Of a stretch of DNA of 64,000 nucleotides, positions 9,548 to 18,738 are shown piece by piece. Positions within the stretch are counted from its first letter, which is position 1; every line of letters begins with the position of its first letter. The translations under genes were made by a program, and so were the position numbers. The notes beneath the pieces were generated by a model. That model was not told where the DNA came from, searched no databases, and saw nothing but the letters and a program-made list of their open reading frames with translations. Source of the stretch: Shimazuella kribbensis DSM 45090 (GTDB lineage: Bacteria; Bacillota; Bacilli; Thermoactinomycetales; Thermoactinomycetaceae). The stretch is from NCBI RefSeq assembly GCF_000428065.1, contig NZ_ATZF01000001.1:115822-179821 (forward strand). The letters are read 5' to 3'.

Positions 9548-9582
9548 ATACAGTTGTATTAAATCTTTATAGTACAAATGTA
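9548..9582. promoter_or_regulatory. paired palindromic operators, probably for the TetR regulator
   Basis: ATACAGTTGTAT (9548-9559) and TACAAATGTA (9573-9582) are two related inverted repeats (ACA-N2-TGT core) whose centres are 24 bases apart. They lie in the gap between the divergent TetR and membrane-protein genes. Binding of two TetR dimers is inferred from position and symmetry. Confidence 0.55.
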
Positions 9583-9604
9583 TTATAAAAGGAGCGGTGG
9601 GTTT

Positions 9605-10150
9605 ATGCTTTGGATTATTTTAGCTGGTGAAATCATGTTTTGGGTATTTGTAGTAGGTGGTTTGGTTTGCCGTTATGTTTTTCAGAAGAAAGGACTCGGG
9701 AAATTTTTATTATGGTGCACCCCGATAATTGATTTGGTTATCCTGCTATTTACTGTCATGGATTTAAAGAATGGAGCTACTGCTAATATTTTTCATGGTT
9801 TAGCTGCTATTTATATTGGCGTTTCCATTGTTTTTGGTAAATCGATGATTGATTGGGCAGATAAACGTTTTGCATATCGATATAACAAAGGACCCAAACC
9901 TCAAAAAGCACCGAAATATGGAAAAGTTCGTGCTAGAAATGAACGTCGTGGCTGGTTTATGCACTTTCTCGCATGGTTGATCGGAAGCGGTTTATTAGCA
10001 GCGATGATTTGGTTGGTAGGTGATGAGAGCAAAACCGCTCATTTTTCTTATACCATTCAACTATGGTCTATTATTTTAGGCATTGATTTTCTGGTGAGTT
10101 TTAGCTATACCCTTTGGCCAAAAGAGATAAAAGAAGATGCCAAAGGATAA
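9605..10150 (+). CDS. membrane protein divergent from TetR
   Basis: A 181-residue protein with two N-terminal membrane segments, a third near residue 75, a basic cytoplasmic stretch (DKRFAYRYNKGPKPQKAPKYGK) and two C-terminal segments. The ATG at 9605 follows AAAAGGAGCGG; an in-frame ATG at 9578 lies inside the operator. The family resembles 2TM-type integral membrane proteins found beside TetR regulators in Bacillales, but I cannot name its substrate. Confidence 0.65.
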   Translation: MLWIILAGEIMFWVFVVGGLVCRYVFQKKGLGKFLLWCTPIIDLVILLFTVMDLKNGATANIFHGLAAIYIGVSIVFGKSMIDWADKRFAYRYNKGPKPQKAPKYGKVRARNERRGWFMHFLAWLIGSGLLAAMIWLVGDESKTAHFSYTIQLWSIILGIDFLVSFSYTLWPKEIKEDAKG

Positions 10151-10176
10151 GTTTTTGAAAGTATATAAGGGCATAA

Positions 10177-10212
10177 TAGGAGCGGATCTTAGAAGATTCG
10201 CTCCTATTTGCT
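10177..10212 (+). terminator. intrinsic terminator
   Basis: TAGGAGCGGATCTT (10177-10190) pairs with AAGATTCGCTCCTA (10193-10206) with one G-U pair and a tiny loop, then TTTG. It ends the membrane-protein transcript. Confidence 0.75.
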
Positions 10213-10350
10213 GCTTCATTAATGGAAAAAAATGTAGATGATAATGGATTGACGCAAGCTGAAATAAATTTTAAAATTAAATTGTTTAAAGGTGTTAAGT
10301 ATTTAGGAGTGTGTACTTTTTAATATACATGGAGGTGATGGAGACAAAAG

Positions 10351-10770
10351 ATGGATAAACAAAGTCAGTTGTCTTCCCTCATATCTGATTACATTGGCAA
10401 ACTAGTAGTAGGATACGCCAAGATGAATGATCTTTCGGCTTCACAGTTATATATTTTGAAATTACTTGGTACAGAAGGCGATAAAAACTGTTCGGAAATA
10501 GCAAAAAAACTAGATATTTCTTTGTCTGCTGTTACCAATCTAGTAAACAAACTAGCAAAAAAACGATATGTAGATCGAACCATTCCAGCACATAATCGAC
10601 GAATGGTGATGCTTCAGATCACGGAAAAGGGTATGGAAAAGTTAAATGAAAGCGATTCCAAGTTTATGGAGGTAACGAATCAGTTGATCACAGATTTATC
10701 CGACGAAGAACTGGATATGTTGATTCGGGTATATGAAAAATTTCATGTAAATTATCAAATCAACGACTAA
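10351..10770 (+). CDS. MarR family transcriptional regulator
   Basis: A 139-residue winged-helix protein with CSEIAKKLDISLSAVTNLVNKLAKKRYVDRTIPAHNRRMVMLQITEKG, the MarR recognition helix and wing. The ribosome binding site GGAGGTGATGG is near-perfect. It lies 22 bases upstream of an SDR gene in the same direction, so the two form an operon that it probably autoregulates. The ligand is unknown. Confidence 0.9.
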   Translation: MDKQSQLSSLISDYIGKLVVGYAKMNDLSASQLYILKLLGTEGDKNCSEIAKKLDISLSAVTNLVNKLAKKRYVDRTIPAHNRRMVMLQITEKGMEKLNESDSKFMEVTNQLITDLSDEELDMLIRVYEKFHVNYQIND

Positions 10771-10792
10771 ATAGGGCAAAGGAGATATAACC

Positions 10793-11545
10793 ATGGGAAA
10801 ATTAACAGATAAAGTAGCGATCATTACAGGTGCTGGTGGTGGAATGGGAAAAGCAGATGCTCTTCTATTTGCCAAGGAAGGTGCCAAAGTCGTTATTACA
10901 GATATTCAACTGGATAAAGTAGAAGAAGTAGTTGACGAAATAAAGGAAGCTGGCGGAGAAGCGCTTGGATTTCATCATGATGTGTCTTCAGAAGAAGAAT
11001 GGAAAAAAATCGTAGCAGAAGCGATACAAGCTTATGGGAAAATTGACATACTTGTCAACAATGCAGGTATATCCAATGCAGTGCCTATGCTAGAACAAAC
11101 GGTTGAAATTTGGGATAAAGTGATGAGCATAAATTTGACTGGTGTCTTTTTGGGCCAAAAACATGTCATACCTCATATGATCGAAAACGGCGGAGGTGCG
11201 ATTGTTAATATTTCTTCGATAGCAGGATTAACTGGTGGTAGCGGCTCAGGGGCTTATACAGCTAGCAAAGGTGCAGTTCGCCTTCTCACGAAAGCGACTG
11301 CGGTTGATTTTGCCCAACATCATATTCGCTGTAATTCGATCCATCCTGGATACATTGAAACACCAATGACGGCTGATTTGATGGCCAATGATCAGATGAG
11401 AGAATGGTTTTTATCACAAGTACCATTACCACGTCTAGGGAAAACAGAAGATATCGCAAAAGGTGTATTATTCCTAGCGTCTGATGAGTCCTCCTATATT
11501 ACAGGTGTAGAACTTCCTATTGATGGAGGGTACTACGCAAAATAA
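10793..11545 (+). CDS. short-chain dehydrogenase/reductase
   Basis: A 250-residue classical SDR. It has TGAGGGMGKADA for the dinucleotide, NNAG (in LVNNAGISN), a catalytic Ser in NISSIAG, and YTASKGA for the Tyr-x3-Lys pair, ending in the usual GVELPIDGGY. It oxidizes or reduces an alcohol/ketone pair with NAD(P). The substrate cannot be told from the sequence; FabG-like or glucose-dehydrogenase-like activity are alternatives. It is co-transcribed with the MarR gene. Confidence 0.9.
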   Translation: MGKLTDKVAIITGAGGGMGKADALLFAKEGAKVVITDIQLDKVEEVVDEIKEAGGEALGFHHDVSSEEEWKKIVAEAIQAYGKIDILVNNAGISNAVPMLEQTVEIWDKVMSINLTGVFLGQKHVIPHMIENGGGAIVNISSIAGLTGGSGSGAYTASKGAVRLLTKATAVDFAQHHIRCNSIHPGYIETPMTADLMANDQMREWFLSQVPLPRLGKTEDIAKGVLFLASDESSYITGVELPIDGGYYAK

Positions 11546-11555
11546 AAGTGAAAAC

Positions 11556-11591
11556 AAAAAAAGCAGGGACCATTTTTGTTCCTGCTTTTTT
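11556..11591. terminator. bidirectional terminator
   Basis: AAAAAAGCAGG and CCTGCTTTTTT form a stem with A- and T-runs on both sides, between two convergent genes. Confidence 0.85.
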
Positions 11592-11597
11592 CTATTC

Positions 11598-13034
11598 TTA
11601 TTTGCTTTTTTCCGTAATATCTCTTGCGATCCAAACCCCACATGCACCAGCTTGTGCTAGTCCACGTGTAATCCCTGCTCCGTCTCCTCCAAGATAGAGT
11701 CCAGCAATCTCGGATTCAAAACGATCATTCAACTTTGGACGAGCGGAATAAAATTTTGCCTCGACTCCGTAGAATAGCGTATGTTCAGAGGCGATACCGG
11801 GAGTTACGTGATCAAGAGCTTCCATCATTTCTTTCAAACTATTGAGCGTGTGAGCTGGCAGCACATATCCAAGATCACCTGGTACTGCTTCTTTTAAGGT
11901 AGGCTCAATAAATCCTTCTTTGATCCGTTTCTCAGTAGAACGACGACCTTTCTGAATATCGCCATATTTCTGAACGATAAGTCCTCCATTGGATAGCTGA
12001 TTCGCCAGTCGTGAGATTTCATGTGCATATTCGGTTGGCTGGTTGAAAGGCTCGGTGAATTGATGGGAAACAAGCAGAGCAAAGTTAGTATTGGCACTTC
12101 CAAGGTTAGGATCTTTATAAGAATGACCATTGGCCAACATAATTCCGGAGTGATTCTCTACGACGACATGCCCAGAAGGATTGCTGCAAAAGGTGCGGAC
12201 CCTTGTGCCAATCGAAGTATTATATATAAATTTACCTTCATACAAATGTTTGTTGATCTCACCCATCACAATATCCGAAGTTTCCACGCGTACTCCGATG
12301 TCCACTTGGTTGGAATACATTTGTAAACGACGTTTTTTCATCAGATTGGACAACCATTTGGAACCATCACGGCCCGGTACGATGACTACTTTATCTGCGC
12401 TTACAATCGTACCATCTTTTAATTCCACGCCAGTGATGGCATGCTTTCCATCTGTTCGTTCGGTTACGATATCGGCTACTTCGGTTTTAAATTTCATTTC
12501 GATTTTGTTTTCTAAATAACGAAAGATATTAGCGAGAATCGATAGATTTTGTTCCGTTCCAAGGTGTCTGACTTGGGCTCGTAACAATTTGAGACCAACG
12601 GCAGCACCTTTGCGTTCAATTTCCCGAACTTCTTCTGTAAGCGGGTCTGTAATGGAATCTGTTGCACCATGTTCCAAATTGATACGGTCTACATAGCGGA
12701 TCAAGTCCACTACTTGATCATTGGGGAGAAAATCTGTCATCCAGCCCCCAAATTCACTGGTGATATTAAATTTTCCGTCCGAATAAGCACCTGCACCACC
12801 AAATCCATTGGTGATCGAACATGCTGGCAAGCATCCAGCAAACTCTTTCTTTTGCGTTGCAGGTGGGCACTTTTGAATTTTATGTTCGAGAATAGGGCAG
12901 TTTCGTTTGTAAATGTCATGTCCTTTATCAATTAGTACAATCTTGGCATGAGGCATTTTTAAGCTAAGTTCATAACAAGTAAAGATACCAGCGGGTCCTG
13001 CTCCTACGACAATAACGTCGAATTGATTACTCAT
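11598..13034 (-). CDS. FAD-dependent dehydrogenase-like protein (COG2509-like)
   Basis: The 478-residue protein begins DVIVVGAGPAGIFTCYELS, a Rossmann FAD-binding motif. It has a cysteine-bearing NCPILEHKIQKCPP segment, NGFGGAGAYSDGKF, and a C-terminal GLYLGGDGAGITRGLAQAG motif closing the FAD site. This architecture matches uncharacterized FAD-dependent dehydrogenases. The substrate and electron partner are unknown. It is monocistronic and convergent with the SDR gene. Confidence 0.85.
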   Translation of the reverse strand: MSNQFDVIVVGAGPAGIFTCYELSLKMPHAKIVLIDKGHDIYKRNCPILEHKIQKCPPATQKKEFAGCLPACSITNGFGGAGAYSDGKFNITSEFGGWMTDFLPNDQVVDLIRYVDRINLEHGATDSITDPLTEEVREIERKGAAVGLKLLRAQVRHLGTEQNLSILANIFRYLENKIEMKFKTEVADIVTERTDGKHAITGVELKDGTIVSADKVVIVPGRDGSKWLSNLMKKRRLQMYSNQVDIGVRVETSDIVMGEINKHLYEGKFIYNTSIGTRVRTFCSNPSGHVVVENHSGIMLANGHSYKDPNLGSANTNFALLVSHQFTEPFNQPTEYAHEISRLANQLSNGGLIVQKYGDIQKGRRSTEKRIKEGFIEPTLKEAVPGDLGYVLPAHTLNSLKEMMEALDHVTPGIASEHTLFYGVEAKFYSARPKLNDRFESEIAGLYLGGDGAGITRGLAQAGACGVWIARDITEKSK

Positions 13035-13268
13035 AGCAAATCCCCCTCTTATTTAGTAGGCAAACCTTATATAAGATACATGATTTGCTCGTAAATAGCA
13101 ATAAAAATATTTACCAAACGAAAGGGGAGAAAACTCACCACTATAGTAACAAGAAATGTAGGAAAAAGGGAGTTGAAATAGATAAGTGACAGTTATTTAT
13201 TTTCAGTAAATTTAACATTTGTGTGATATAGTAACTTTAAACCTGTTCGATCCCCGGAAGGAGCAATC

Positions 13269-13811
13269 ATGGGGTTTTCGGAAGCACAGATGAAGTCCTA
13301 CACCGAGTACCTGGAGAAGCTGAAGGACGTGCTTCACAAGTATCAGGATCGGTACACCCTCGATCGGAATGAGGGCTCCGACGGTCGCTGTCGCTGGAGC
13401 GGCGGGAACTTCGTTCTCAGCTCCAAGAAAAACGGAAAGTTCCGCATGATCGGTCGTATGACCAAAATCGGCCGGATCCGTCGCATGATCTGGCCGAAGC
13501 GGGGTCAGTACGAGGCGCACGGTGTCTACACTGACGAGTACATCTCCTGCGAAGGAGCTGCAGTCGTAAACGTGACGCGATCCACCAAGGATGGGTCCTA
13601 CTATGCGATCGTCTTCGGTGGACGTGTCAAGGTGAGGGACCAAGCACTGGATGAGGCCGCGGGCTACCACATCAAGATCACCCAGGACAAGGCAACTGCG
13701 GCAAAGTTCTGTCGTGAGATGTTCTGGAATAAGGCTGTGCCGCTGATGTACCTCGGCACGAGGCTCGAGGGCGACCTCGACCACCCCCTGATGCACTTCG
13801 TTCAGGGTTGA
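13269..13811 (+). CDS. GC-rich island 1: unknown 180-residue protein, probably foreign
   Basis: An ATG preceded by GGAAGGAG opens a 180-residue frame using C/G-ending codons (CTC, GAG, ATC, GTC), unlike every neighbour. Base counts of two 60-base rows inside it (13321-13380 and 13741-13800) give 33 and 40 G+C, well above the surroundings. The protein has a charged N-terminal helix, a basic centre (KFRMIGRMTKIGRIRRMIW) and a C-terminal half with a predicted beta-rich YYAIVFGGRVKV segment. No family is recognised. It has its own terminator at 13842. The antisense 221-codon frame is considered a shadow. Confidence 0.7.
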   Translation: MGFSEAQMKSYTEYLEKLKDVLHKYQDRYTLDRNEGSDGRCRWSGGNFVLSSKKNGKFRMIGRMTKIGRIRRMIWPKRGQYEAHGVYTDEYISCEGAAVVNVTRSTKDGSYYAIVFGGRVKVRDQALDEAAGYHIKITQDKATAAKFCREMFWNKAVPLMYLGTRLEGDLDHPLMHFVQG

Positions 13812-13841
13812 TCGCAGGCGTTCGCGCTGAGGCGTGAACAT

Positions 13842-13886
13842 GCCCCTTCCGTTGAGATCACTCAACAGAAGGGGCACCTGTTTTTA
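13842..13886 (+). terminator. GC-rich intrinsic terminator of island 1
   Basis: GCCCCTTC (13842-13849) pairs with GAAGGGGC (13868-13875), with a nested GTTGAG/CTCAAC stem, followed by TGTTTTT. The high-GC composition matches the island rather than the host. Confidence 0.85.
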
Positions 13887-13893
13887 TACCTAT

Positions 13894-14913
13894 TTAGTTT
13901 ACACGTTTTGCTCCCCAGTAATGGGTTTTGGTGTACGTTTTATTTAAGGAATCGATCCGTAAGTCGCTCTTCTCATTGGAATTGGAAATATATAAGCCAT
14001 TACCGAGATAAATCCCTACATGGGAGACACCAGCCTTATACGTTCCTTCAAGGAAAATAAGGTCACCAGGTTGGAGATTGCTTTTGGATACGGGTATACC
14101 CACTTTGGATTGAGCTCCTGATGTTCTTGGTAAGTTAATCCCTCTAAATTCACGGAATACATATTGTACCCATCCTGAGCAATCAAAGTAAGGGTAGCTT
14201 GTACCGCCAAATTTGTATTGCACTTTTCCGATCATAGCTCGAGCTCTATTGATCCAAGACTGATTGGATACTACTTTTTTAGGATCACTTACGGTTACCT
14301 TTGATTCTTTGACGATGGTTTTCGCTATTTTTTTTGTTTGTTCCTCTTTTAATACTTTTTGTAGCGATTGATACTGGGATTGCAGCTTATTCATTTGCTT
14401 TTCAGCGTCAACTAACAACTTTCTGGAGTCGTCTGCTTCTTTTTTAATGGAGTCGTGATTTTTTTCGATCTCCACTTTTTGCAGCTTGAACTTTTGGTAA
14501 ATTTGGTAATCGCTTTCCATCAACAACCGTATTCCTTCTAATCGACCAATGAATTCAGAGAAGGAACGAGATCCAAGTATTTGTACTCCCATATTGTTGT
14601 GTCCTGAAGTGTAGAGGCGGACGAGTACACTGTCCAATCGTTTCTTGGTTTTCTCCTGCTCATCTTGGAGCTTGGTAAGTTGTTGAAAAGATTCGTTTAA
14701 GCGCTTATCCGAGGAAGAAATTTGTTTTTGTACTGCTTCGTACTCTTTTTTTGCAGCAGTATAGTCTTCTAGAGACTGTTCTAATTTTGCTTGAGTGCTA
14801 GTGGTAGGTGCAGCATAGCTGCTTTCGGCCAAAAAAGGGTTAACGGTTAACGTAAGTGCTACTACCGTACTAAAGAAAAAGTACGCTTTTCTTTTGGATG
14901 AACGTTTCAGCAT
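13894..14913 (-). CDS. secreted coiled-coil NlpC/P60 peptidoglycan endopeptidase
   Basis: The 339-residue protein has a Sec signal peptide (about 1-34, ending SSYAA). A coiled-coil region follows (about 36-195, rich in K, E and Q), then a C-terminal NlpC/P60 domain with the catalytic Cys in FDCSGWVQYVF and His in SHVGIYLGNG. It cleaves cross-linked peptides in the wall, and the coiled coil probably restrains or targets it (PcsB/CwlO-like layout). A promoter (TCGTCA, 17 bases, TGGTATACT at 15049-15021) leaves a leader of about 100 bases. Confidence 0.92.
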   Translation of the reverse strand: MLKRSSKRKAYFFFSTVVALTLTVNPFLAESSYAAPTTSTQAKLEQSLEDYTAAKKEYEAVQKQISSSDKRLNESFQQLTKLQDEQEKTKKRLDSVLVRLYTSGHNNMGVQILGSRSFSEFIGRLEGIRLLMESDYQIYQKFKLQKVEIEKNHDSIKKEADDSRKLLVDAEKQMNKLQSQYQSLQKVLKEEQTKKIAKTIVKESKVTVSDPKKVVSNQSWINRARAMIGKVQYKFGGTSYPYFDCSGWVQYVFREFRGINLPRTSGAQSKVGIPVSKSNLQPGDLIFLEGTYKAGVSHVGIYLGNGLYISNSNEKSDLRIDSLNKTYTKTHYWGAKRVN

Positions 14914-15020
14914 GTCAAACTCCTTATTTGGGGATATTTTTTTATCTTCTCATTCTTTTCGAATCCAGAATAAATAGAATAGATGAATACCTGATATTGC
15001 GGAAAATAAGAAGTAACACG

Positions 15021-15049
15021 AGTATACCATGTGTTCAAAAAAATGACGA
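15021..15049 (-). promoter_or_regulatory. candidate promoter of the NlpC/P60 gene
   Basis: On the minus strand TCGTCA (15049-15044), a 17-base spacer and TATACT (15026-15021) preceded by TGG (extended -10). The rest of the 14914-15243 gap holds only a hairpin at 15154-15180. Confidence 0.5.
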
Positions 15050-15145
15050 TCGATTGGGAAAACGTTTCGCAAAACTGACAATTCATAAATCATCTCTTTT
15101 TATGCATATATAGATTGTATGTATATGGATTAGCGTTTCGACAAA

Positions 15146-15182
15146 ATATAAAAAAGTGGGTAGCCAAGTGTTGCCCACTTCT
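15146..15182 (-). terminator. hairpin with T-run on the minus strand
   Basis: AAGTGGG (15154-15160) and CCCACTT (15174-15180) form a stem that on the minus strand runs into TTTTTTATATT. It would block minus-strand transcription from entering the NlpC/P60 promoter region. No gene ends there, so its role is uncertain. Confidence 0.45.
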
Positions 15183-15243
15183 TGCTTTTCATGTTCTTAG
15201 AAATGTATTTGGCTAAAATATCTGAAAATAAGGGGAATATAGA

Positions 15244-16254
15244 ATGAAAGTTATATCCTTCTTATGTGTTGTTATTGTCCTTTATTGTTTATCTCTTCCG
15301 ATGAAATCTGTTTTTTCTCCTCCTGTTGTCCAACCTAGTCCTACTGTAGGAAGAGAAGATGGAGGAATACCTAAAAAACAGCTTGGCAAAAGAGTTTACT
15401 ATGATTTGAATGACTTAAAACAAATGGGGCTAGTAAAAGGGTCAGTAAATTGGAAACAAGAGACTTGTAGCATCGAAAAAAATGACGATCGATTTGTATT
15501 CGAACGGAACAACACGGTATTTTTGCATAATGGATACTATGAATCGATCGATACCCCAGCGTTGTTTTTAAATAAAACATGTTATTTACCAGAGACAGTG
15601 TTTAAAAAAGTACAGTCATCAAGTAAAAAACAGCCAACAATGGAGCAGGTGGTAACTTCCTATTCGGCAAAGCAACTAGCAAACCACCTATCTTTTTTGC
15701 GATCTCCTATACCTGGATCACATGTAAGTTCCATTGATTCTTCGTTGCCTGGGGCAGTTCGAGCTTATCGAAATGGAGTTCATGAAGGATTGGATTGGTA
15801 TACATATGGAACGGGAAAAGTCATTAATACGAAAACTGCTGTATTATCCATGGGTTCCGGTTTAGTCGTTCGTTCCGATCAAAACTACCATGAGATGAGC
15901 ACAAAAGAAAGAAACCATTGGTTAGCAATAGGCAGTAAAAACAGCGGACAGACACCTGACTACATATTAGATAAACTGCGTGGAAAAACAGTTTGGATAC
16001 AATTTGAAAATGGGGTGATGGCAAGATATTGTCATTTGAGCAAAATACCAAAGAGTATAAAAGCAGGTACTCATGTAAAAGCAGGTGATATTGTTGGCTT
16101 TGTTGGGAATACAGGAACGAGTGACGGTGCCTTGCACAACAACAAAGGTCTTCATTTGCATTTGGATATTTTGATATATGGCAATTGGCTATGGGGTAAT
16201 TACACGGTAGCCGAACGCCGTATGATTTTAGAATCGGTGTTCAATCGTTTCTAA
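15244..16254 (+). CDS. M23 family metallopeptidase
   Basis: A 336-residue protein with an N-terminal membrane or signal segment (about 1-25) and a middle region without a recognised fold. A C-terminal LytM/M23 domain shows HEGLDWYTYG for the first zinc ligands and LHLHLDI for the second. M23 enzymes cut peptide bridges in peptidoglycan; all core ligands appear present. It ends at a terminator at 16278. Together with the divergent NlpC/P60 gene it makes a wall-hydrolase pair. Confidence 0.85.
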   Translation: MKVISFLCVVIVLYCLSLPMKSVFSPPVVQPSPTVGREDGGIPKKQLGKRVYYDLNDLKQMGLVKGSVNWKQETCSIEKNDDRFVFERNNTVFLHNGYYESIDTPALFLNKTCYLPETVFKKVQSSSKKQPTMEQVVTSYSAKQLANHLSFLRSPIPGSHVSSIDSSLPGAVRAYRNGVHEGLDWYTYGTGKVINTKTAVLSMGSGLVVRSDQNYHEMSTKERNHWLAIGSKNSGQTPDYILDKLRGKTVWIQFENGVMARYCHLSKIPKSIKAGTHVKAGDIVGFVGNTGTSDGALHNNKGLHLHLDILIYGNWLWGNYTVAERRMILESVFNRF

Positions 16255-16277
16255 CATTTAATTCCAATAAAAGAAAG

Positions 16278-16309
16278 AAACCCTCCTAATGTTGAATTAG
16301 AGGGTTTTA
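16278..16309. terminator. bidirectional terminator
   Basis: AAACCCTC (16278-16285) pairs with GAGGGTTT (16300-16307), between the convergent M23 and AEC genes. Confidence 0.8.
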
Positions 16310-16316
16310 TATTTGT

Positions 16317-17258
16317 TTAAATAGACAAGATCCAACTACCTAGACCATACATAAGTGGGATAGTTAACAGTGAAGTAATAGTAGCAAAAACAGTGGCCTG
16401 TGCACCAAATTCTTCATCCGCTTTTAAATGTGCAAATAAGATGGGAACCATAGAGCCTGTAGGCATGGTAGACATCAATAAGATCACTTGCTTTGTGAGT
16501 TTATCTAGTGGCAAACTGGATAAAATACCAATGGTGATGAGTGGTACGACAAGGAGTTTGATACTTATCCCAATAATAAGCGGCTTAAAATTCGTTTGTT
16601 TGTTTGACCGAAATAGCTTAGGTAAAAAGAATCCAATATAAATGAGTGCCAGTGGAGAAGCGAGTGCCCCTAATTTCAGCAAGAATTGCAAAAGTGTCTC
16701 TGGAGCATCAAATTGAAAAATAGAAAGAAGTAACCCTACAAAAAAAGCGATAAGTGGGATATTAATCATCGGTTTAAGGGAACGCAATGTGATCGAATAT
16801 CGATGATTAATCACCATTACGCTCATGGTCCACAGTGATATTCCTACCCCAGTGTCAAACACGGCAGCGAGGATAACCCCTTTGCTTCCAAATAAAATCA
16901 AGCACAAAGGCAAACCGATAAAACCTGTATTGCCTTGAGCAGAGATGACAGCCATTTGACTAGATTGAAATTTACTCATTCCGAGTAGACGACCCAACCA
17001 CCAAGTCAAAAAAAGCGAAATAGCATACGTACCTAAAGAGAATGCGAAAACGATGAGCAGATGACCGTATAATCCCTCTTCATGAGGGAGTTGGAAAAAA
17101 CTTCCAACAATCACGCAAGGTACCGCTACCGATACAATCAGCGTAGTGAGTAAAGTTCGAGTATCTTCATTAAAATTGACTTTTTTCGTTAACAAAGCCC
17201 CAATGCCAAGCATACTTGCCATCATTAGGACAGATTGGATCATTACGACGAAGTTCAT
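16317..17258 (-). CDS. AEC family transporter
   Basis: A 313-residue protein with about ten membrane segments and the auxin-efflux-carrier family pattern, including AVISAQGNTGFIGLPL (crossover region) and STMPTGSMVPILFA. AEC members move organic acids or amino-acid-like compounds; the substrate cannot be read from the sequence. It is monocistronic, with AGGAGG at the right distance from its ATG. Confidence 0.88.
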   Translation of the reverse strand: MNFVVMIQSVLMMASMLGIGALLTKKVNFNEDTRTLLTTLIVSVAVPCVIVGSFFQLPHEEGLYGHLLIVFAFSLGTYAISLFLTWWLGRLLGMSKFQSSQMAVISAQGNTGFIGLPLCLILFGSKGVILAAVFDTGVGISLWTMSVMVINHRYSITLRSLKPMINIPLIAFFVGLLLSIFQFDAPETLLQFLLKLGALASPLALIYIGFFLPKLFRSNKQTNFKPLIIGISIKLLVVPLITIGILSSLPLDKLTKQVILLMSTMPTGSMVPILFAHLKADEEFGAQATVFATITSLLTIPLMYGLGSWILSI

Positions 17259-17460
17259 GAAATATCCTCCTGCTTGGGATGCATAAAAATATAGAAAATA
17301 GAGAATGAAATTATGTCTATAGGAAAACTTGCTTTTACCAACTTTATAATTCTATTTTAAAAAAATAGACTAATCAAGAGTTGATTGTTACTTCTTTTAT
17401 TGTTTATATGAAAAGAGAACAGATGATTTTTGCTTGAGTGAAATCTGCGCACATAAATAC

Positions 17461-17495
17461 ACGCCCCTTGCAAATCTAGTTCTTTGCAGGGGCGT
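17461..17495 (-). terminator. hairpin downstream of the methyltransferase pseudogene
   Basis: ACGCCCC-TTGCAAA and TTTGCA-GGGGCGT form a long stem with one bulge. The T tract is weak on either strand. Confidence 0.5.
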
Positions 17496-17528
17496 GTGAT
17501 TTCGAATAACGAAATAATTGGTTTGGGA

Positions 17529-18504
17529 TTAATTCATTTTCATCACCCATAAATAGCCGTTGGATATTTCCAAATCCATTCTTTTCACCATCGGAAAACC
17601 TGTTTGATGCAAAATTCGTTCTAGAGAGGAAAGGCTTCGAGTTTCTATGTTTTGAAGTCGGTGTACATAATCAAATGCTGGAGCAAATAAGCTATGCGAC
17701 AAGGATTTATCATCAGGTGTAAAGTTATCCATAAAGAGTATATATCGACTATTTGGGAATTTAGATCGAAAGGAACGTAGCATGGCTAAGCACGTTTCGT
17801 CATCTGTGATATGATGAGCAAAGAAATCACAGATTAAAGATATCTACTTCTGGGTATTCGCCTTTGATTTGTGTGTAATCCGCAAAATGTGCGTATATAT
17901 TTGCGTCCGTGTTCATTTGAATATTTTTGTTTGCGAGTTCGATCATTCTTTGATTTTTTTCAAATCCTAATCCATCTAGATGGAATGCTTCACATAAAGA
18001 TATTAATACTTCTCCTGAACTACAACCCATATCGCAGAGAACACCTTGAGGTTCTAACTGGGAGATTATATTTTTCAATACAGGCGTAATAAGTCTTCGT
18101 TTAATAAGTGATGCGGAATATGCAATTTGACTTAAATCATAATCAATCCCAGCTTCTGGAAAGTATTGATTGTTTACAATTTCTACACTATGGGCCATTA
18201 GTTTTCCGTAGGCTTGAAACCAGTGGATATACATATCTATTTGCTCTGCAACTTCTGTTCCTTCTTCTGTTAGGAAGTATTGTTTATTTTCTTTCTAGAC
18301 TATATTGGCATACTCCAAAGCTTGTAAAGCTCCGATCACAGCCATCGGATGGGGATAGCGTTCATTTTCATAGATTTCTATTTCGGATACTGCTCTTTTT
18401 TTCAACTGGTTGAGCAGACCCACGGAATGAATGGCTAAGATCGCATGACAGCCGATGCCATATGTAAACATCTTTTCGCTGATCTTTTCTTTTGTTTCTT
18501 GCAT
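17529..18504 (-). pseudogene. SAM-dependent methyltransferase, broken by a stop and a frameshift
   Basis: Three minus-strand reading segments join into one O-methyltransferase-like protein. Segment one (18504-18295) ends YANIV at a TAG; translation past it continues in frame (KENKQYFLTEEGTEVAEQID) into segment two. Segment two carries the SAM motif VLCDMGCSSGEVLISL. It runs out at 17827, where deleting one T of CTTTAATC (near 17833) restores DILICDFFAHHITDDETC into segment three, ending at 17529. So one amber codon and one 1-base insertion separate it from an intact gene of about 325 codons. Either real decay or sequencing error is possible. Confidence 0.8.
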
Positions 18505-18738
18505 ATAAGCCCCTCCCTATGATTTGCTTTTCTATAAATTACGATAGGTATTATATTCAAATATTATATAATAATTGATTTTTGAAAAGTTTAATTCTTT
18601 TATTTTGGAAGGGGAATAATTCAACTAGAAACGAACTCAGATCAATCATTTGATTTTGAAAATTTATAACTAGTGAGTATGTTTGTTTTATACTATAATT
18701 TACATATCTGATCCTCTAGTCGCAGGAGAAAACAAGTA

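Noticed and set aside
12021-12519. Two plus-strand frames opposite the FAD protein
   Set aside because: Both are antisense to a clearly conserved enzyme and have no ribosome binding sites.
13212-13877. Long minus-strand frame (221 codons) antisense to island 1
   Set aside because: GC-rich DNA leaves long antisense frames. The composition is Leu/Val/His-rich as expected of a shadow, there is no ribosome binding site, and the plus-strand gene has one plus a terminator.
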